Shown: positions 8,503 to 17,022, counted from the first letter of the stretch. The stretch is 64,000 nucleotides of DNA from Kitasatospora sp. NBC_00240 (GCF_026342405.1 NZ_JAPEMU010000001.1:7130001-7194000); one strand, 5' to 3'. The notes: generated by a model from the letters alone, not told the origin. A program made the numbers and translations.

Positions 8503-9192
8503 CTATCCCAGCGCCGCCGTCAGCCGGGCCACCGCACGGCCCAGTGCCAGCGCCGGGTCGACCCCGCCCGCCGGGCCCCAGCGTTCCCAGGCCCGCGCCC
8601 GCAGGTATCCGTCCACCGCCAGTGGCAGTTCCTCGGCCGCCACCCGCTCGGCGGCCCGCAGCGAGGCGGCCGCCCGGCCGGTCCGGGCCCGTCGGCCGAG
8701 CTCGGCCAGCAGCTCGCCGACCCCGGCCGACCAGGGCAGGTCGGCATCGGCGAGGTACGCCTCCAGCTCCGTCAGGGTGGCCCGCAGCGCCGTACCGGGA
8801 GCGGCCGCCGGGGCCGCCGGTACGACCGGCGCGACCGGCGTGACGACGACCGGTCCGCCGCCCGTACCCGGCCCGGCGAGCACCGGGGCCTCGCCCAGGA
8901 CGGCCGCCGGCTCGGCCGCCACCTCCGGCGACAACACCGAGCCCGGCGCCGCGACCCGCCCGGCGACGGACCCGCCCGCCGCGCCGCCCGCAGCCCCGCC
9001 ACTCGCCCCGGCACGGGGCCGGCGACCCGGGGCCAGCAGCGCCCCCAGGCCGTACAGCCCCGCGACCGCCCCCGGCCACCACGGCCCCGCCACCCCCGTG
9101 AAGTGCAGCACCAGGCCCAGCGCGCCCCCCGCGCACCCGGCCAGGTTGCGCGCCGACTCCAGGTAGGCCAGCACCCGGTTACTGGTAGCCAC
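8503..9192 (-). CDS. Hypothetical membrane-associated protein of the VWA operon
   Basis: A 229-residue protein I do not recognise. Two short hydrophobic segments near the N-terminus (about 15-33 and 37-55) could be membrane helices. An Ala/Gly/Val/Pro-rich linker follows, then a helical C-terminal domain (about 135-229) rich in Leu, Ala and Arg. The GTG at 9192 has GAGGAG 5 nt upstream and lies inside the end of the VWA gene (14-bp overlap), so the two are cotranslated. It probably assists the two extracytoplasmic proteins encoded before it. Confidence 0.65.
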   Translation of the reverse strand: MATSNRVLAYLESARNLAGCAGGALGLVLHFTGVAGPWWPGAVAGLYGLGALLAPGRRPRAGASGGAAGGAAGGSVAGRVAAPGSVLSPEVAAEPAAVLGEAPVLAGPGTGGGPVVVTPVAPVVPAAPAAAPGTALRATLTELEAYLADADLPWSAGVGELLAELGRRARTGRAAASLRAAERVAAEELPLAVDGYLRARAWERWGPAGGVDPALALGRAVARLTAALG

Positions 9193-10825
9193 GGATCTCC
9201 TCGAACGCGCCCTCCAGCGACCCCGTCCCGTCGAACAACTTGCCGCCGGTCACGTCCGCGATCCCCTGCAACTGCCCCTTCGCGGCGTCCCCGAACAGGA
9301 TCGGGAACACCGGCACCGCCCGCCCCGAGGACGGCAGGCCCTGGTAGAACGACTTGAAGTCGTCCGCCGACGCCCCCTCGTTGCTCTCCCCGTCCGTCAT
9401 CAGCACGATCGAGGTGAACCGGTCGTCCTTCGCCGTCGACTGCTGGCGGTCGATCACCCGGTACGCCTCCTCCAGCGAGCTGTAGACCGCCGTACCGCCG
9501 TCCGCACCCAGCGCCTGCACGTCCCGGTCGATGGAGGCCAGCTCCGCCTTCGAGTCCTGCGCCGGCACCGAATGCGTCTTCGTCGACTTCACCTTGGACG
9601 CGAAGGAGATCAGCGTGACCTCCTCACGGTCCCGGAACCGCGTCGTCCCCCGGGAGTCGTCCGAGCCGGTGAGCCGCGCCATCGCCGACTTCAGCGAGGC
9701 CAGCCGGCCGCCCGACATCGACCCCGAGGTGTCCAGCACGTACACCGTCCGCGACGGCCGCCGCAGCTCGTTCTGGTACGAGGCCAGCAGCCCGTCCGCG
9801 ACCGCCTTGCTGCCGGGGAACGGCAGCTCGCGCCGCCGGTCGGCCGGCAGCCCCGCCGCCGGCGCCACCCCGGGCGTGACCGGCCGCCGCAGCGTCGTCT
9901 CGGAGATCTTCCGCTGCACGTCCTCCTTCAGCAGGTAGGCGGTCAGCCGCTGGAACGACTCCCGCTCCCGCTGCCCGGCCGAGGCCAGCAGCGCCAGCGG
10001 ATAGTCCGCCGACACCACCCCGTCCGTCGGGCGCACCACCGTGAGCTGCGCGTCCGCCGGCAGCGTCCGGTTCATCGACAGCAGCACCGACTCGTAGTTG
10101 ACCAGTGCCCCGATCCGGCCCGGCTCGGCCCGGCCGTACGCCTGCGCCAGCCAGCCGGACGACCCCGAGGTCAGCTTCTGCCCGGCGAAGAACTGCTTCA
10201 GCGAGGGGGTGGCCTTCTGCACGTCCGCGTCGGTCAGCGCCGAATTGGCACCCGAGAACGCGGAGGCGACCGCCACCAGCGCCGAGAAACCCGAGTTGGA
10301 ACGCGTCGGGTCCGACATGCCGTACGAGAGCTTCCCTGCCGAAGCCGCGTCGGCGACCTGCGCCCAGGTCACCTTGGACCCGTCGCCCCAGCCCAACTCG
10401 CCCAGCACCGAGGTACGCACGCCCACCGCGACCGGCGAGACCATCACCGGGCTCTCGGTGGCCAGTTTGGCCTTCCCGCCGTCGTCCAGCCGCAGGTAGT
10501 GGTCGGACGGGAACCAGACCGCGTCGTACTTGCCGTCCGCCCGGCCCGAGGACACCGCGTCCGCGCCGTCCAGCGACCCCGTCCAGGCGAACTGCACGCT
10601 CACCCCGGTGGCCTTCCTCGCCTCCTCCAGCACCGGAGCCATGTCCTGCAGCTCGCTGCCGGCCAGCACCCGCAGCACCCCCGCCTGGGCGGTCGGCGCC
10701 ACCGGGTCGCCGGACTTCTGCACCGGCCCGGGCCCCGCCGAGGTGCAGCCCGCCACCAGGACCGCCAGCCCCGCCAGCAGCACCCGCCCCGCCACGGTTC
10801 GCTTCGACACCGTCACCCCCCTCAC
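9179..10825 (-). CDS. Lipoprotein: substrate-binding domain fused to von Willebrand A domain
   Basis: This 548-residue exported lipoprotein has a lipobox L-V-A-G-C at about 23-27, a periplasmic-binding-type domain (about 45-320), and a VWA domain (about 345-545) with a complete MIDAS: D-T-S-G-S, the Thr region G-G-T-A-V-Y and M-T-D-G-E-S. It is likely anchored outside the membrane and binds a ligand or partner in a metal-dependent way. The GTG at 10825 overlaps the upstream stop (GTGA). A GTG at 10810 with AGGGGGG just before it gives a shorter signal peptide and may be the true start. Confidence 0.8.
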   Translation of the reverse strand: MRGVTVSKRTVAGRVLLAGLAVLVAGCTSAGPGPVQKSGDPVAPTAQAGVLRVLAGSELQDMAPVLEEARKATGVSVQFAWTGSLDGADAVSSGRADGKYDAVWFPSDHYLRLDDGGKAKLATESPVMVSPVAVGVRTSVLGELGWGDGSKVTWAQVADAASAGKLSYGMSDPTRSNSGFSALVAVASAFSGANSALTDADVQKATPSLKQFFAGQKLTSGSSGWLAQAYGRAEPGRIGALVNYESVLLSMNRTLPADAQLTVVRPTDGVVSADYPLALLASAGQRERESFQRLTAYLLKEDVQRKISETTLRRPVTPGVAPAAGLPADRRRELPFPGSKAVADGLLASYQNELRRPSRTVYVLDTSGSMSGGRLASLKSAMARLTGSDDSRGTTRFRDREEVTLISFASKVKSTKTHSVPAQDSKAELASIDRDVQALGADGGTAVYSSLEEAYRVIDRQQSTAKDDRFTSIVLMTDGESNEGASADDFKSFYQGLPSSGRAVPVFPILFGDAAKGQLQGIADVTGGKLFDGTGSLEGAFEEIRGYQ

Positions 10826-11904
10826 TTCCCCTTCGCCGCCGCTACCAGCTGGTTCAGTACCTTGACCGCGGGAACCGGCGCCTGCTGGATCCCCGCCGCC
10901 GACAGGTCCGACGCGAAGACCGGCCCGGCCTTCGCGTTCAACGCCGCCCCGAACGCGCCCGGATCGCCCTGCGGACGGAACCCGTACCGCACCGCCAGCG
11001 CCCGCAGCTTGGCGTCGTCACGCAAAAGATCGGCCAGCTTCTTGCCGTTGTCCGTCAACCCGACCATCGTGTGATCACTCGAAACGGTGGTGTCCGGGTA
11101 CAGCACCACCAGATCCCCGGTCGGCTTCCCCTGCGCCGTCAGCGCCGCCACCTGCGACTCGTACACCAGCACCAGCGGACTCCCCACGTTCGACAGGAAA
11201 TCCTTGAACGGACCGTCACTGCTGGTCTTCTGGTCCCCCTGCATCGCGGTCACCTTGCGGACCAGGTCCCGCACCCGGCCCACCCCCGCGTCGTCCGACA
11301 CCACCCGGCGCTCGTTCGCCAGGTACGACACCTCCGCCAGGTGCAGCGCCCCCGACGACGACGTCGCCGGATCCGTCGTCGTCACATACACCGCACCGGC
11401 CAACTCCGCATGCCCCGCGACATCCTTCAGGTCCGACCAGTTCCGGTCCCGCCGCACGACGTCCAGATACTGATCCATCTTGAACGTCCAGACACCCGAC
11501 TCGGCCCGCGCCGCCAGCCCGTTGCTCCGCAGCACCTCGGCCACCGGCGCGTGCGCGATCACCACCAGCGGCGAGTAGAACGGCCGCACCGGCTCACCCG
11601 ACACCTTGTGGGCGGCCCGGATCTCCTCCGCCGGCGACAGGCTCGCCGGGAACGCGAAGTCGTTGCCGCTCAGATCCGCGTCCGCCATCTGCCAGGACCC
11701 CGTGGTGATCGCGTCCACCCTCAGGTGCTGCGCCTTCAGCTCCGCGACCACCTCGGGGTCGGCGAAGAACTCCCGCTTCTCGGAGCCGATCACGCCCTTG
11801 ACCACGGTGATCCCCCCGTCGTCGGCCGGCGCCCGGTGCAGCACCGCGAACAGCACTCCGCCCAGCAGCACCAGCGCGGCGAGCACACCGCCCACACGTC
11901 TCAT
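10822..11904 (-). CDS. Membrane-anchored substrate-binding protein
   Basis: A 360-residue protein with an N-terminal signal anchor (V-L-A-A-L-V-L-L-G-G-V-L-F-A-V, about 7-21) and a binding-protein-like body. No lipobox Cys is present, so it should be an anchored or cleaved extracytoplasmic protein. It is homologous in outline to the binding domain of the following VWA lipoprotein and overlaps that gene by 4 bp. The ATG at 11904 follows GAGGGGGAA; the open frame upstream adds a non-signal-like 42 residues. No permease or ATPase is nearby, which argues against ordinary transport. Confidence 0.7.
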   Translation of the reverse strand: MRRVGGVLAALVLLGGVLFAVLHRAPADDGGITVVKGVIGSEKREFFADPEVVAELKAQHLRVDAITTGSWQMADADLSGNDFAFPASLSPAEEIRAAHKVSGEPVRPFYSPLVVIAHAPVAEVLRSNGLAARAESGVWTFKMDQYLDVVRRDRNWSDLKDVAGHAELAGAVYVTTTDPATSSSGALHLAEVSYLANERRVVSDDAGVGRVRDLVRKVTAMQGDQKTSSDGPFKDFLSNVGSPLVLVYESQVAALTAQGKPTGDLVVLYPDTTVSSDHTMVGLTDNGKKLADLLRDDAKLRALAVRYGFRPQGDPGAFGAALNAKAGPVFASDLSAAGIQQAPVPAVKVLNQLVAAAKGK

Positions 11905-11990
11905 CGCGAACGATTCCCCCTCGACCTCGTCCCACGGGATCCCCGTCGGATCCGAAGCGTCCCGCCGGGCCGGAAGCGCGGGCGGAATGG

Positions 11991-12010
11991 GGGGTGAACC
12001 AGGGGTGAAC
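11991..12010. repeat. Direct repeat GGGGTGAAC x2
   Basis: The 9-mer occurs at 11991-11999 and 12002-12010, 11 bp apart or about one helical turn, about 90 bp upstream of the binding-protein/VWA operon. Spacing and position suit an activator or extracytoplasmic-sigma-type site, but no regulator is identified. Confidence 0.35.
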
Positions 12011-12145
12011 AAGCCTTCACGGAACGGCACCAGAAGCGCTCCGCCGGGGCGGACAACTCACCCTCACAGGAGCAGAGATCACGATGTGTCAGATTGTTCA
12101 ACGAACCTTTCGACAACGGTCATGAGGCCGACCGGTGGAACGTCG

Positions 12146-12172
12146 TTGTTACGCGCCGGTAATGCCTACGCT
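12146..12172 (+). promoter_or_regulatory. Candidate promoter for leaderless pyk mRNA
   Basis: TTGTTA (12146-12151) and TACGCT (12167-12172) are 15 bp apart. The -10-like box is 7 nt before the ATG at 12180, so the transcript would start at or next to the A of the start codon. No Shine-Dalgarno sequence precedes that ATG, which agrees with leaderless translation. Confidence 0.4.
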
Positions 12173-12179
12173 CAGCAGT

Positions 12180-13607
12180 ATGCGCCGAGCAAAAATCGTC
12201 TGTACCCTCGGGCCCGCCACCGACTCGTACGACCAGATCAAAGCCCTGGTCGACGCTGGCATGGACATCGCCCGATTCAACCTGAGCCACGGCTCCCAGA
12301 TCGAGCACGAGGAGCGTTACCGCCGGGTCCGCAAGGCCGCCGACGAGACCGGCCGCAGCGTCGGCGTGCTCGCCGACCTTCAAGGCCCGAAGATCCGACT
12401 CGACACCTTCGCCGAGGGGCCCGTACTTCTCGAACGCGGCGACGAGTTCACCATCACCACCGAGGACGTGACCGGCGGCCGCGACATCTGCGGCACCACC
12501 TACAAGGGCCTCGCCGCCGACGTCTCGCGCGGCGAGCGCATCCTGGTCGACGACGGCCGGGTCTGCCTGGAGGTCACCCGGGTCGACGGCCCCCGCGTGC
12601 ACTGCACCGTGATCGAAGGGGGCCTGGTCTCCGACCACAAGGGCCTCAACCTGCCCGGCGTCGCCGTCTCGGTGCCCGCGCTCAGCGACAAGGACGTCGC
12701 CGACCTGCGCTGGGCCCTGCGGACCGGTGCCGACCTGATCGCCCTCTCCTTCGTCCGCAGCGGCCGCGACATCGAAGAGGTCCACCGCGTGATGGAGGAG
12801 GAGGGCCGCTTCCTCCCCGTCATCGCCAAGATCGAGAAGCCGCAGGCCGTCGAGAACCTCGTCGACATCGTCGACGCCTTCGACGGCATCATGGTGGCCC
12901 GCGGCGACCTGGGCGTGGAGATGCCCCTCGAACAGGTCCCGCTGGTCCAGAAGCGCGCCGTCAAGCTCGCCAAGCGCAACGCCAAGCCGGTCATCGTCGC
13001 CACCCAGATGCTCGACTCGATGATCAACGCCTCCCGCCCCACCCGCGCCGAGGCCTCCGACGTCGCCAACGCCGTCCTCGACGGCACCGACGCCGTGATG
13101 CTCTCCGGCGAGACCTCGGTCGGCAAGTACCCCGTCGAGACCGTCCGCACGATGGCCCGCATCATCGAGGCCTCCGAGGAGGAAGGCATCGCCGCCGGCC
13201 TCCCGCCGCTGACCGCGAGCAACAAGCCGCGCACCCAGGGCGGCGCCGTCGCGCGCGCCGCGGCCGAGATCGGCGACTTCCTCGACGCCAAGTACCTGGT
13301 GGCCTTCACCCAGAGCGGCGACACCGCCCGCCGGCTCTCCCGCTACCGCTCGCCGATCCCCGTGCTCGCCTTCACCTACGAGCCGGCCGTCCGCAGCCAA
13401 CTCGCCCTCACCTGGGGCATCGAGACCTTCCTCGGCCCCTTCGCCCCCACCACGGACGAGATGGTCGAGCAGGTCGACGCCGCCCTGATCGGCCTGGGCC
13501 GCTGCCAGAAGGGCGACATCGTCGTCATCACCGCCGGCTCCCCGCCCGGCCTGGCCGGCTCCACCAACCTCGTCCGGGTCCACCACGTCGGGGAACTCGA
13601 CAACTGA
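12180..13607 (+). CDS. pyk: Pyruvate kinase
   Basis: A 475-residue enzyme converting phosphoenolpyruvate and ADP to pyruvate and ATP, the last step of glycolysis. Family marks are the N-terminal T-K-I-V-C-T-L-G-P-like start (here A-K-I-V-C-T-L-G-P), F-N-L-S-H-G, the active-site signature V-I-A-K-I-E-K-P (about 213-220), M-V-A-R-G-D-L-G-V-E and V-A-T-Q-M-L-D-S-M. Length is normal. The ATG at 12180 is preferred over ATG 12162 because homologues begin M-R-R-A-K-I-V and a -10-like box sits right before it. It is followed by a strong hairpin. The order pyk then pdtaR then liv genes is the conserved Streptomyces order. Confidence 0.96.
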   Translation: MRRAKIVCTLGPATDSYDQIKALVDAGMDIARFNLSHGSQIEHEERYRRVRKAADETGRSVGVLADLQGPKIRLDTFAEGPVLLERGDEFTITTEDVTGGRDICGTTYKGLAADVSRGERILVDDGRVCLEVTRVDGPRVHCTVIEGGLVSDHKGLNLPGVAVSVPALSDKDVADLRWALRTGADLIALSFVRSGRDIEEVHRVMEEEGRFLPVIAKIEKPQAVENLVDIVDAFDGIMVARGDLGVEMPLEQVPLVQKRAVKLAKRNAKPVIVATQMLDSMINASRPTRAEASDVANAVLDGTDAVMLSGETSVGKYPVETVRTMARIIEASEEEGIAAGLPPLTASNKPRTQGGAVARAAAEIGDFLDAKYLVAFTQSGDTARRLSRYRSPIPVLAFTYEPAVRSQLALTWGIETFLGPFAPTTDEMVEQVDAALIGLGRCQKGDIVVITAGSPPGLAGSTNLVRVHHVGELDN

Positions 13608-13623
13608 TCGCCGGACCGGCCGT

Positions 13624-13668
13624 GAACGCGGCGCGGCCCCCAGATGTCCGGGGGTCGCGCCGCCGTTC
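13624..13668. terminator. Bidirectional hairpin between pyk and the LAGLIDADG gene
   Basis: The arms GAACGCGGCGCG and CGCGCCGCCGTTC, with inner CCCCC/GGGGG, fold into a long GC stem (one bulge) around AGATGTCC. It starts 17 bp after the pyk stop and its far arm overlaps the stop of the converging gene, so it can end both transcripts. Confidence 0.75.
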
Positions 13669-14452
13669 AGTGCTTCGGTCCGATGTGCGCGTCCATCAGG
13701 GCGACGGAGGCTTTGCGGGCGACGGAGACGTTGACCTGACCCTCCGGGCGAGGGATCGAGGCCTTCCACTCGACGCCCACCGAGTCCAGGGCGGCGGTGA
13801 AGATGCCCCTGATGTCGGCGGAGGTCTGGGTGAAGAAGTAGCGGGGGTATTCGTGCCGCCGTACGACGCCGTTGACGGTACGGGTCGCCCAGTTGGTGAC
13901 GCGGCAGCCGTCGGAGTGGATCAGGCCCCGGATCAGCCCCCACGGATGCTCGTCGACGATCCGCTGCTGCCAGGGCGCCAGGGCTATCAGGCGTTCGTGC
14001 TTCTTCCCGGGGCCGCACTGGGGGAAGAGGCAGGGGAGGTGCATGGAGTACACCTTCACATCGTGGCAACCGGTGCGGCGGACCCGGCAGGGGGAATTGT
14101 TCGGGAAGACCTCCCGCATGGCCTGCTCGGCCGCGTCCATGACCCCGGGCCACTTGTCGTCGCAGGTGACCACCAGATTCGGCACCCGGTGCTGCTTGGG
14201 CCACATGATGTGGCCGTCTCCCAGGTAGAGCCCCAGGAGGTAGCTGTACGCGGCCGTGTCGAGCTGGTCGCCGTAGCAGTGGGGACAGGTGGAGCGCTTT
14301 CGCCCGGGAAGTTCGCCGCGCTTTTCCAGATCCCGGTGCTTCCACCAGCTGACGGTGCCCAGGGGGACGCGGAGGTGCCGGGCAACCTCGGCGTTCGATG
14401 TGCCGTCGCGGAGAAGGGCGACGGCTTGATCACGGAGAGAATTGGCTGTCAT
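13667..14452 (-). CDS. Free-standing LAGLIDADG-type homing endonuclease-like protein with HTH
   Basis: This 261-residue protein starts with a helix-turn-helix (about 4-45, S-N-A-E-V-A-R-H-L-R-V), then a C-P-H-C pair, then two LAGLIDADG-like helices: Y-L-L-G-L-Y-L-G-D-G (71-80) and G-L-I-R-G-L-I-H-S-D-G (172-182). Both acidic residues needed for metal binding are present. A double-motif monomer of this size could cut DNA, but domesticated members act only as DNA-binding proteins. No intein or intron surrounds it. It sits 115 bp from a tRNA-Leu gene, suggesting arrival by insertion near the tRNA. The ATG at 14452 has no strong ribosome site. Confidence 0.75.
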   Translation of the reverse strand: MTANSLRDQAVALLRDGTSNAEVARHLRVPLGTVSWWKHRDLEKRGELPGRKRSTCPHCYGDQLDTAAYSYLLGLYLGDGHIMWPKQHRVPNLVVTCDDKWPGVMDAAEQAMREVFPNNSPCRVRRTGCHDVKVYSMHLPCLFPQCGPGKKHERLIALAPWQQRIVDEHPWGLIRGLIHSDGCRVTNWATRTVNGVVRRHEYPRYFFTQTSADIRGIFTAALDSVGVEWKASIPRPEGQVNVSVARKASVALMDAHIGPKH

Positions 14453-14566
14453 GCGGCCAGGGTGGGACGCCGGGGTCCGGATGGTGGACCTGTTCGTGAA
14501 GCGTCACTCGTACCAGCGAATCACACGGGATTCCTGTAACGGCTTTGAATCCAAGGTCAATCTGGG

Positions 14567-14649
14567 TGCCGAGTGTGGGATTCGAACCCACAAGCCCTTT
14601 CGGGCAGATGTGTTTGAGACATCCGTGTATGCCATTCCACCAACCCGGC
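14567..14649 (-). tRNA. tRNA-Leu (anticodon CAA)
   Basis: An 83-nt cloverleaf on the minus strand. The 7-bp acceptor GCCGGGT/ACTCGGC has one G-U pair; the anticodon arm has loop CTCAAAC, giving anticodon CAA (codon UUG). A long variable arm (CTGCCC-GAAA-GGGC type) marks class II, and the T arm GTGGG-TTCGAAT-CCCAC is canonical. The discriminator is A and CCA is not encoded. A TATCCT box (14666-14671) lies about 16 nt upstream on the minus strand as a possible -10. UUG is a rare codon in such genomes. Confidence 0.96.
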
Positions 14650-14741
14650 CGGTCCGCGCCCGAGCAGGATACCCTGTGCGCGCCCGAGGGCGCAGCTAGG
14701 TAGGCTCATGCATGCAGTACCCCGCCGGAACGAGGAGCCCC

Positions 14742-15401
14742 GTGAGCACCGCCGACGAGCAGCCTGAGCCGCTTGAGACCTATTCGTCCCAGATCACCCG
14801 GATTGTCATCGCCGAGGACGAGGCCCTGATCCGCCTCGACCTGAAGGAGATGCTCGAAGAAGAGGGTTATGTCGTCGTCGGCGAGGCCGGCGACGGTGCG
14901 ACGGCGCTGAAGCTGGTCGAGGAGCTCCGGCCCGACCTGGCGATCCTGGACGTCAAGATGCCCGTCCTGGACGGCCTGTCGGCCGCCGAGCAGATCCACG
15001 CCGCGCACCTTGCGCCCGTCCTGATGCTGACCGCGTTCTCGCAGCGCGAGCTGGTCGACCGGGCCCGTGACGCCGGCGCGATGGCGTACATCGTGAAGCC
15101 GTTCAGCAAGAGCGACCTGGTGCCCGCGATCGAGATGGCGGTCTCCCGCTACACCGAGATGCGGACGCTGGAAGAGGAGATCGCCGACCTCACCCAGCGC
15201 CTGGAGACCCGGAAGCTGGTGGACCGGGCGAAGAGCGTGCTGCAGACGAAGTTCGGGCTGACCGAGCCGGCCGCGTTCCGCTGGATCCAGAAGACCTCGA
15301 TGGACCGCCGGATGACCATGGCCGCCGTCGCGGAGGCCGTGATCGAGGAAGGCGTCGCGCAGGACAAGAAGAAGGCCGAGGAGGCCGCGCCCGAGGCGTG
15401 A
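14742..15401 (+). CDS. pdtaR: ANTAR response regulator PdtaR
   Basis: A 219-residue response regulator. The receiver domain (about 18-135) has the acidic pocket E-D-E, phospho-acceptor Asp70 in A-I-L-D-V-K-M-P, and Lys119 in Y-I-V-K-P-F. A coiled linker leads to an ANTAR domain (about 155-215) with R-A-K-S-V-L and the aromatic/Ala pattern A-F-R-W-I-Q-K. ANTAR domains bind paired hexanucleotide-loop RNA hairpins and prevent termination; the Mycobacterium homologue PdtaR works with the kinase PdtaS. No kinase gene is nearby. The GTG at 14742 has GAGGAG 4 nt upstream. A TAGGCT box at 14701-14706 may be its -10. Confidence 0.93.
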   Translation: MSTADEQPEPLETYSSQITRIVIAEDEALIRLDLKEMLEEEGYVVVGEAGDGATALKLVEELRPDLAILDVKMPVLDGLSAAEQIHAAHLAPVLMLTAFSQRELVDRARDAGAMAYIVKPFSKSDLVPAIEMAVSRYTEMRTLEEEIADLTQRLETRKLVDRAKSVLQTKFGLTEPAAFRWIQKTSMDRRMTMAAVAEAVIEEGVAQDKKKAEEAAPEA

Positions 15402-15406
15402 CCGAG

Positions 15407-15460
15407 GGCGGCACGCGAAGAGGCCCGGTCCAGGTGGACCGGGCCTCTTCGCGTGCCGCC
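15407..15460. terminator. 26-bp perfect inverted repeat between pdtaR and livF
   Basis: The arms 15407-15432 and 15435-15460 are perfectly complementary over 26 bp, ending in a tight CAGGTG loop. It lies exactly between the two converging stop codons and should terminate transcription in both directions. Such long perfect stems are typical of GC-rich genomes without U tracts. Confidence 0.9.
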
Positions 15461-15466
15461 GGGGTG

Positions 15467-16183
15467 CTAGTCCTCGCCGAGGTAGGACTTGCGGACGGAT
15501 TCGTCGTTCAGCAGGTCGGCGCCGGTGCCGGTGAGCACGATGTGGCCGGTCTGCATCACGTAGCCCTGGTCGGAGAGCGAGAGCGCCGCCTGGGCGTTCT
15601 GCTCGACGAGCAGGATGGTGGTGCCGGAGGCCTTGAGCTCGACGATGGTCGCCATGATCTTCTGCATCATCAGCGGGGAGAGGCCCATCGAGGGCTCGTC
15701 GAGCATCAGCAGCTTCGGCTGGGACATCAGCGCCCGCCCCATGGCGAGCATCTGCTGCTCGCCGCCGGAGAGGGTGCCGGCGGCCTGCTTGCGGCGCTCG
15801 CCCAGGATCGGGAAGAGGCCGTAGGCCCGCTCGACGTCGGCGGTGATGCCCGCCTGGTCCTTGCGGAGGAAGGCGCCGAGGAGGAGGTTCTCCTCGATGG
15901 TCATCCGGGGGAAGATGTGCCGGCCCTCGGGGGAGTGGGCCAGGCCCAGCGACACGATCTTGTGCGCGGGGACGGTGTTCAACGGCTGCCCGTCGAAGGT
16001 GATCTTCCCCGCGGTCGGCCGGAGCAGGCCCGACAGGGTGCGCAGCGTGGTGGTCTTGCCGGCGCCGTTGGTGCCGATGAGGGTGGTGACCTCACCCTGG
16101 TTGACGGTGAAGCTGATGCCCTTGACGGCTTCGATCTTGCCGTAGGAGACGCGGAGGTTCTCGACCTCGAGGAGCGCGGTCAC
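15467..16183 (-). CDS. livF: Branched-chain amino acid ABC transporter, ATPase LivF
   Basis: A 238-residue nucleotide-binding subunit, one of two that power the transporter. Motifs are Walker A G-T-N-G-A-G-K-T-T (about 38-46), signature L-S-G-G-E-Q-Q (about 138), Walker B L-L-M-L-D-E-P-S and the switch His in V-E-Q-N. It lacks the extra C-terminal segment of LivG and ends S-Y-L-G-E-D as typical LivF proteins do. The GTG overlaps the livG stop (GTGA), and it is the last gene of livKHMGF. Confidence 0.93.
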   Translation of the reverse strand: MTALLEVENLRVSYGKIEAVKGISFTVNQGEVTTLIGTNGAGKTTTLRTLSGLLRPTAGKITFDGQPLNTVPAHKIVSLGLAHSPEGRHIFPRMTIEENLLLGAFLRKDQAGITADVERAYGLFPILGERRKQAAGTLSGGEQQMLAMGRALMSQPKLLMLDEPSMGLSPLMMQKIMATIVELKASGTTILLVEQNAQAALSLSDQGYVMQTGHIVLTGTGADLLNDESVRKSYLGED

Positions 16184-17022
16184 TGGTCGGCCTCCGTGCT
16201 GGCTGCTGCGCCGGTGCCTTCGAGCGGGGCACCGAGGTAGGCGGTGATGACGCGTTCGTCGTTCTGGACGGTTTCGCGGTCGCCTTCGACGATCTTCTGG
16301 CCCTGGACGAGGACGGCGGTGCGGTCGCAGAGGTTGAAGATGAACCGCATGTCGTGCTCGATGACCAGGATGGCGATGCCGCGGTCGCGGATGGCGAAGA
16401 CGAGTTCTTCGGCGGCGCGGGTCTCCTGGGGGTTCATGCCGGCGGTGGGCTCGTCCAGGAGGAGCAGGCCGGGGTCGCTGGCGAGGGCGCGGGCGATCTC
16501 CAGCTTGCGCTGCTCGCCGTAGGGGAGGTTGCGGGCGAGGTGGTCGGCCTTGGCGGCGAGGCCGGTGAACTCCAGGAGTTCCATGGCCCGGTCGCGGCTC
16601 TCGGACTCGGCGCGGCGGTAGCCGGGGCCGCGCAGGATCGCCGAGAAGAGGCCTTCCTTGGTGCGGCTGTGGCGGCCGACGAGCACGTTCTCCAGGACGG
16701 TCATGTTGGCGAAGAGCCGGATGTTCTGGAAGGTGCGGGCGATGCCGGCCTGGGTGACCTTGTGGGGCTTGGGCGGCAGCAGGGTGCCCTTGTAGCTGAC
16801 GGAGCCCTCGGTGGGGACGTACAGGCCGGTGAGGCAGTTGAAGAAGGTGGTCTTGCCGGCGCCGTTGGGGCCGATCAGACCGATGATCTCGCCTTCGGAG
16901 ACGGTGAGGTCGACGTTGTTGACGGCGGTGAGGCCGCCGAAGCGCATGGTGACGCCGCGGACGTCGAGGAGGGTGTTCCCGGCCGGGGCCGGGGCGGTGG
17001 TGGTGGTCATCTCGGTGTTCAC
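16180..17022 (-). CDS. livG: Branched-chain amino acid ABC transporter, ATPase LivG
   Basis: A 280-residue ATPase subunit, partner of LivF. It shows Walker A G-P-N-G-A-G-K-T-T, the LivG-type R-T-F-Q-N-I-R-L-F-A Q-loop region, signature L-P-Y-G-E-Q-R-K-L-E-I-A-R-A-L (the Y-G-E-Q variant normal for LivG) and L-L-L-L-D-E-P-T-A-G-M-N-P. The GTG at 17022 overlaps the livM stop; an ATG at 17010 four codons later is an alternative. Both ATPases should sit on the cytoplasmic face of LivH/LivM. Confidence 0.93.
   Translation of the reverse strand: MNTEMTTTTAPAPAGNTLLDVRGVTMRFGGLTAVNNVDLTVSEGEIIGLIGPNGAGKTTFFNCLTGLYVPTEGSVSYKGTLLPPKPHKVTQAGIARTFQNIRLFANMTVLENVLVGRHSRTKEGLFSAILRGPGYRRAESESRDRAMELLEFTGLAAKADHLARNLPYGEQRKLEIARALASDPGLLLLDEPTAGMNPQETRAAEELVFAIRDRGIAILVIEHDMRFIFNLCDRTAVLVQGQKIVEGDRETVQNDERVITAYLGAPLEGTGAAASTEADQ

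Noticed and set aside
13667..14452. Intein or intron-encoded endonuclease
   Set aside because: The flanking genes pyk and pdtaR are intact and no split host gene surrounds it; it must be free-standing.
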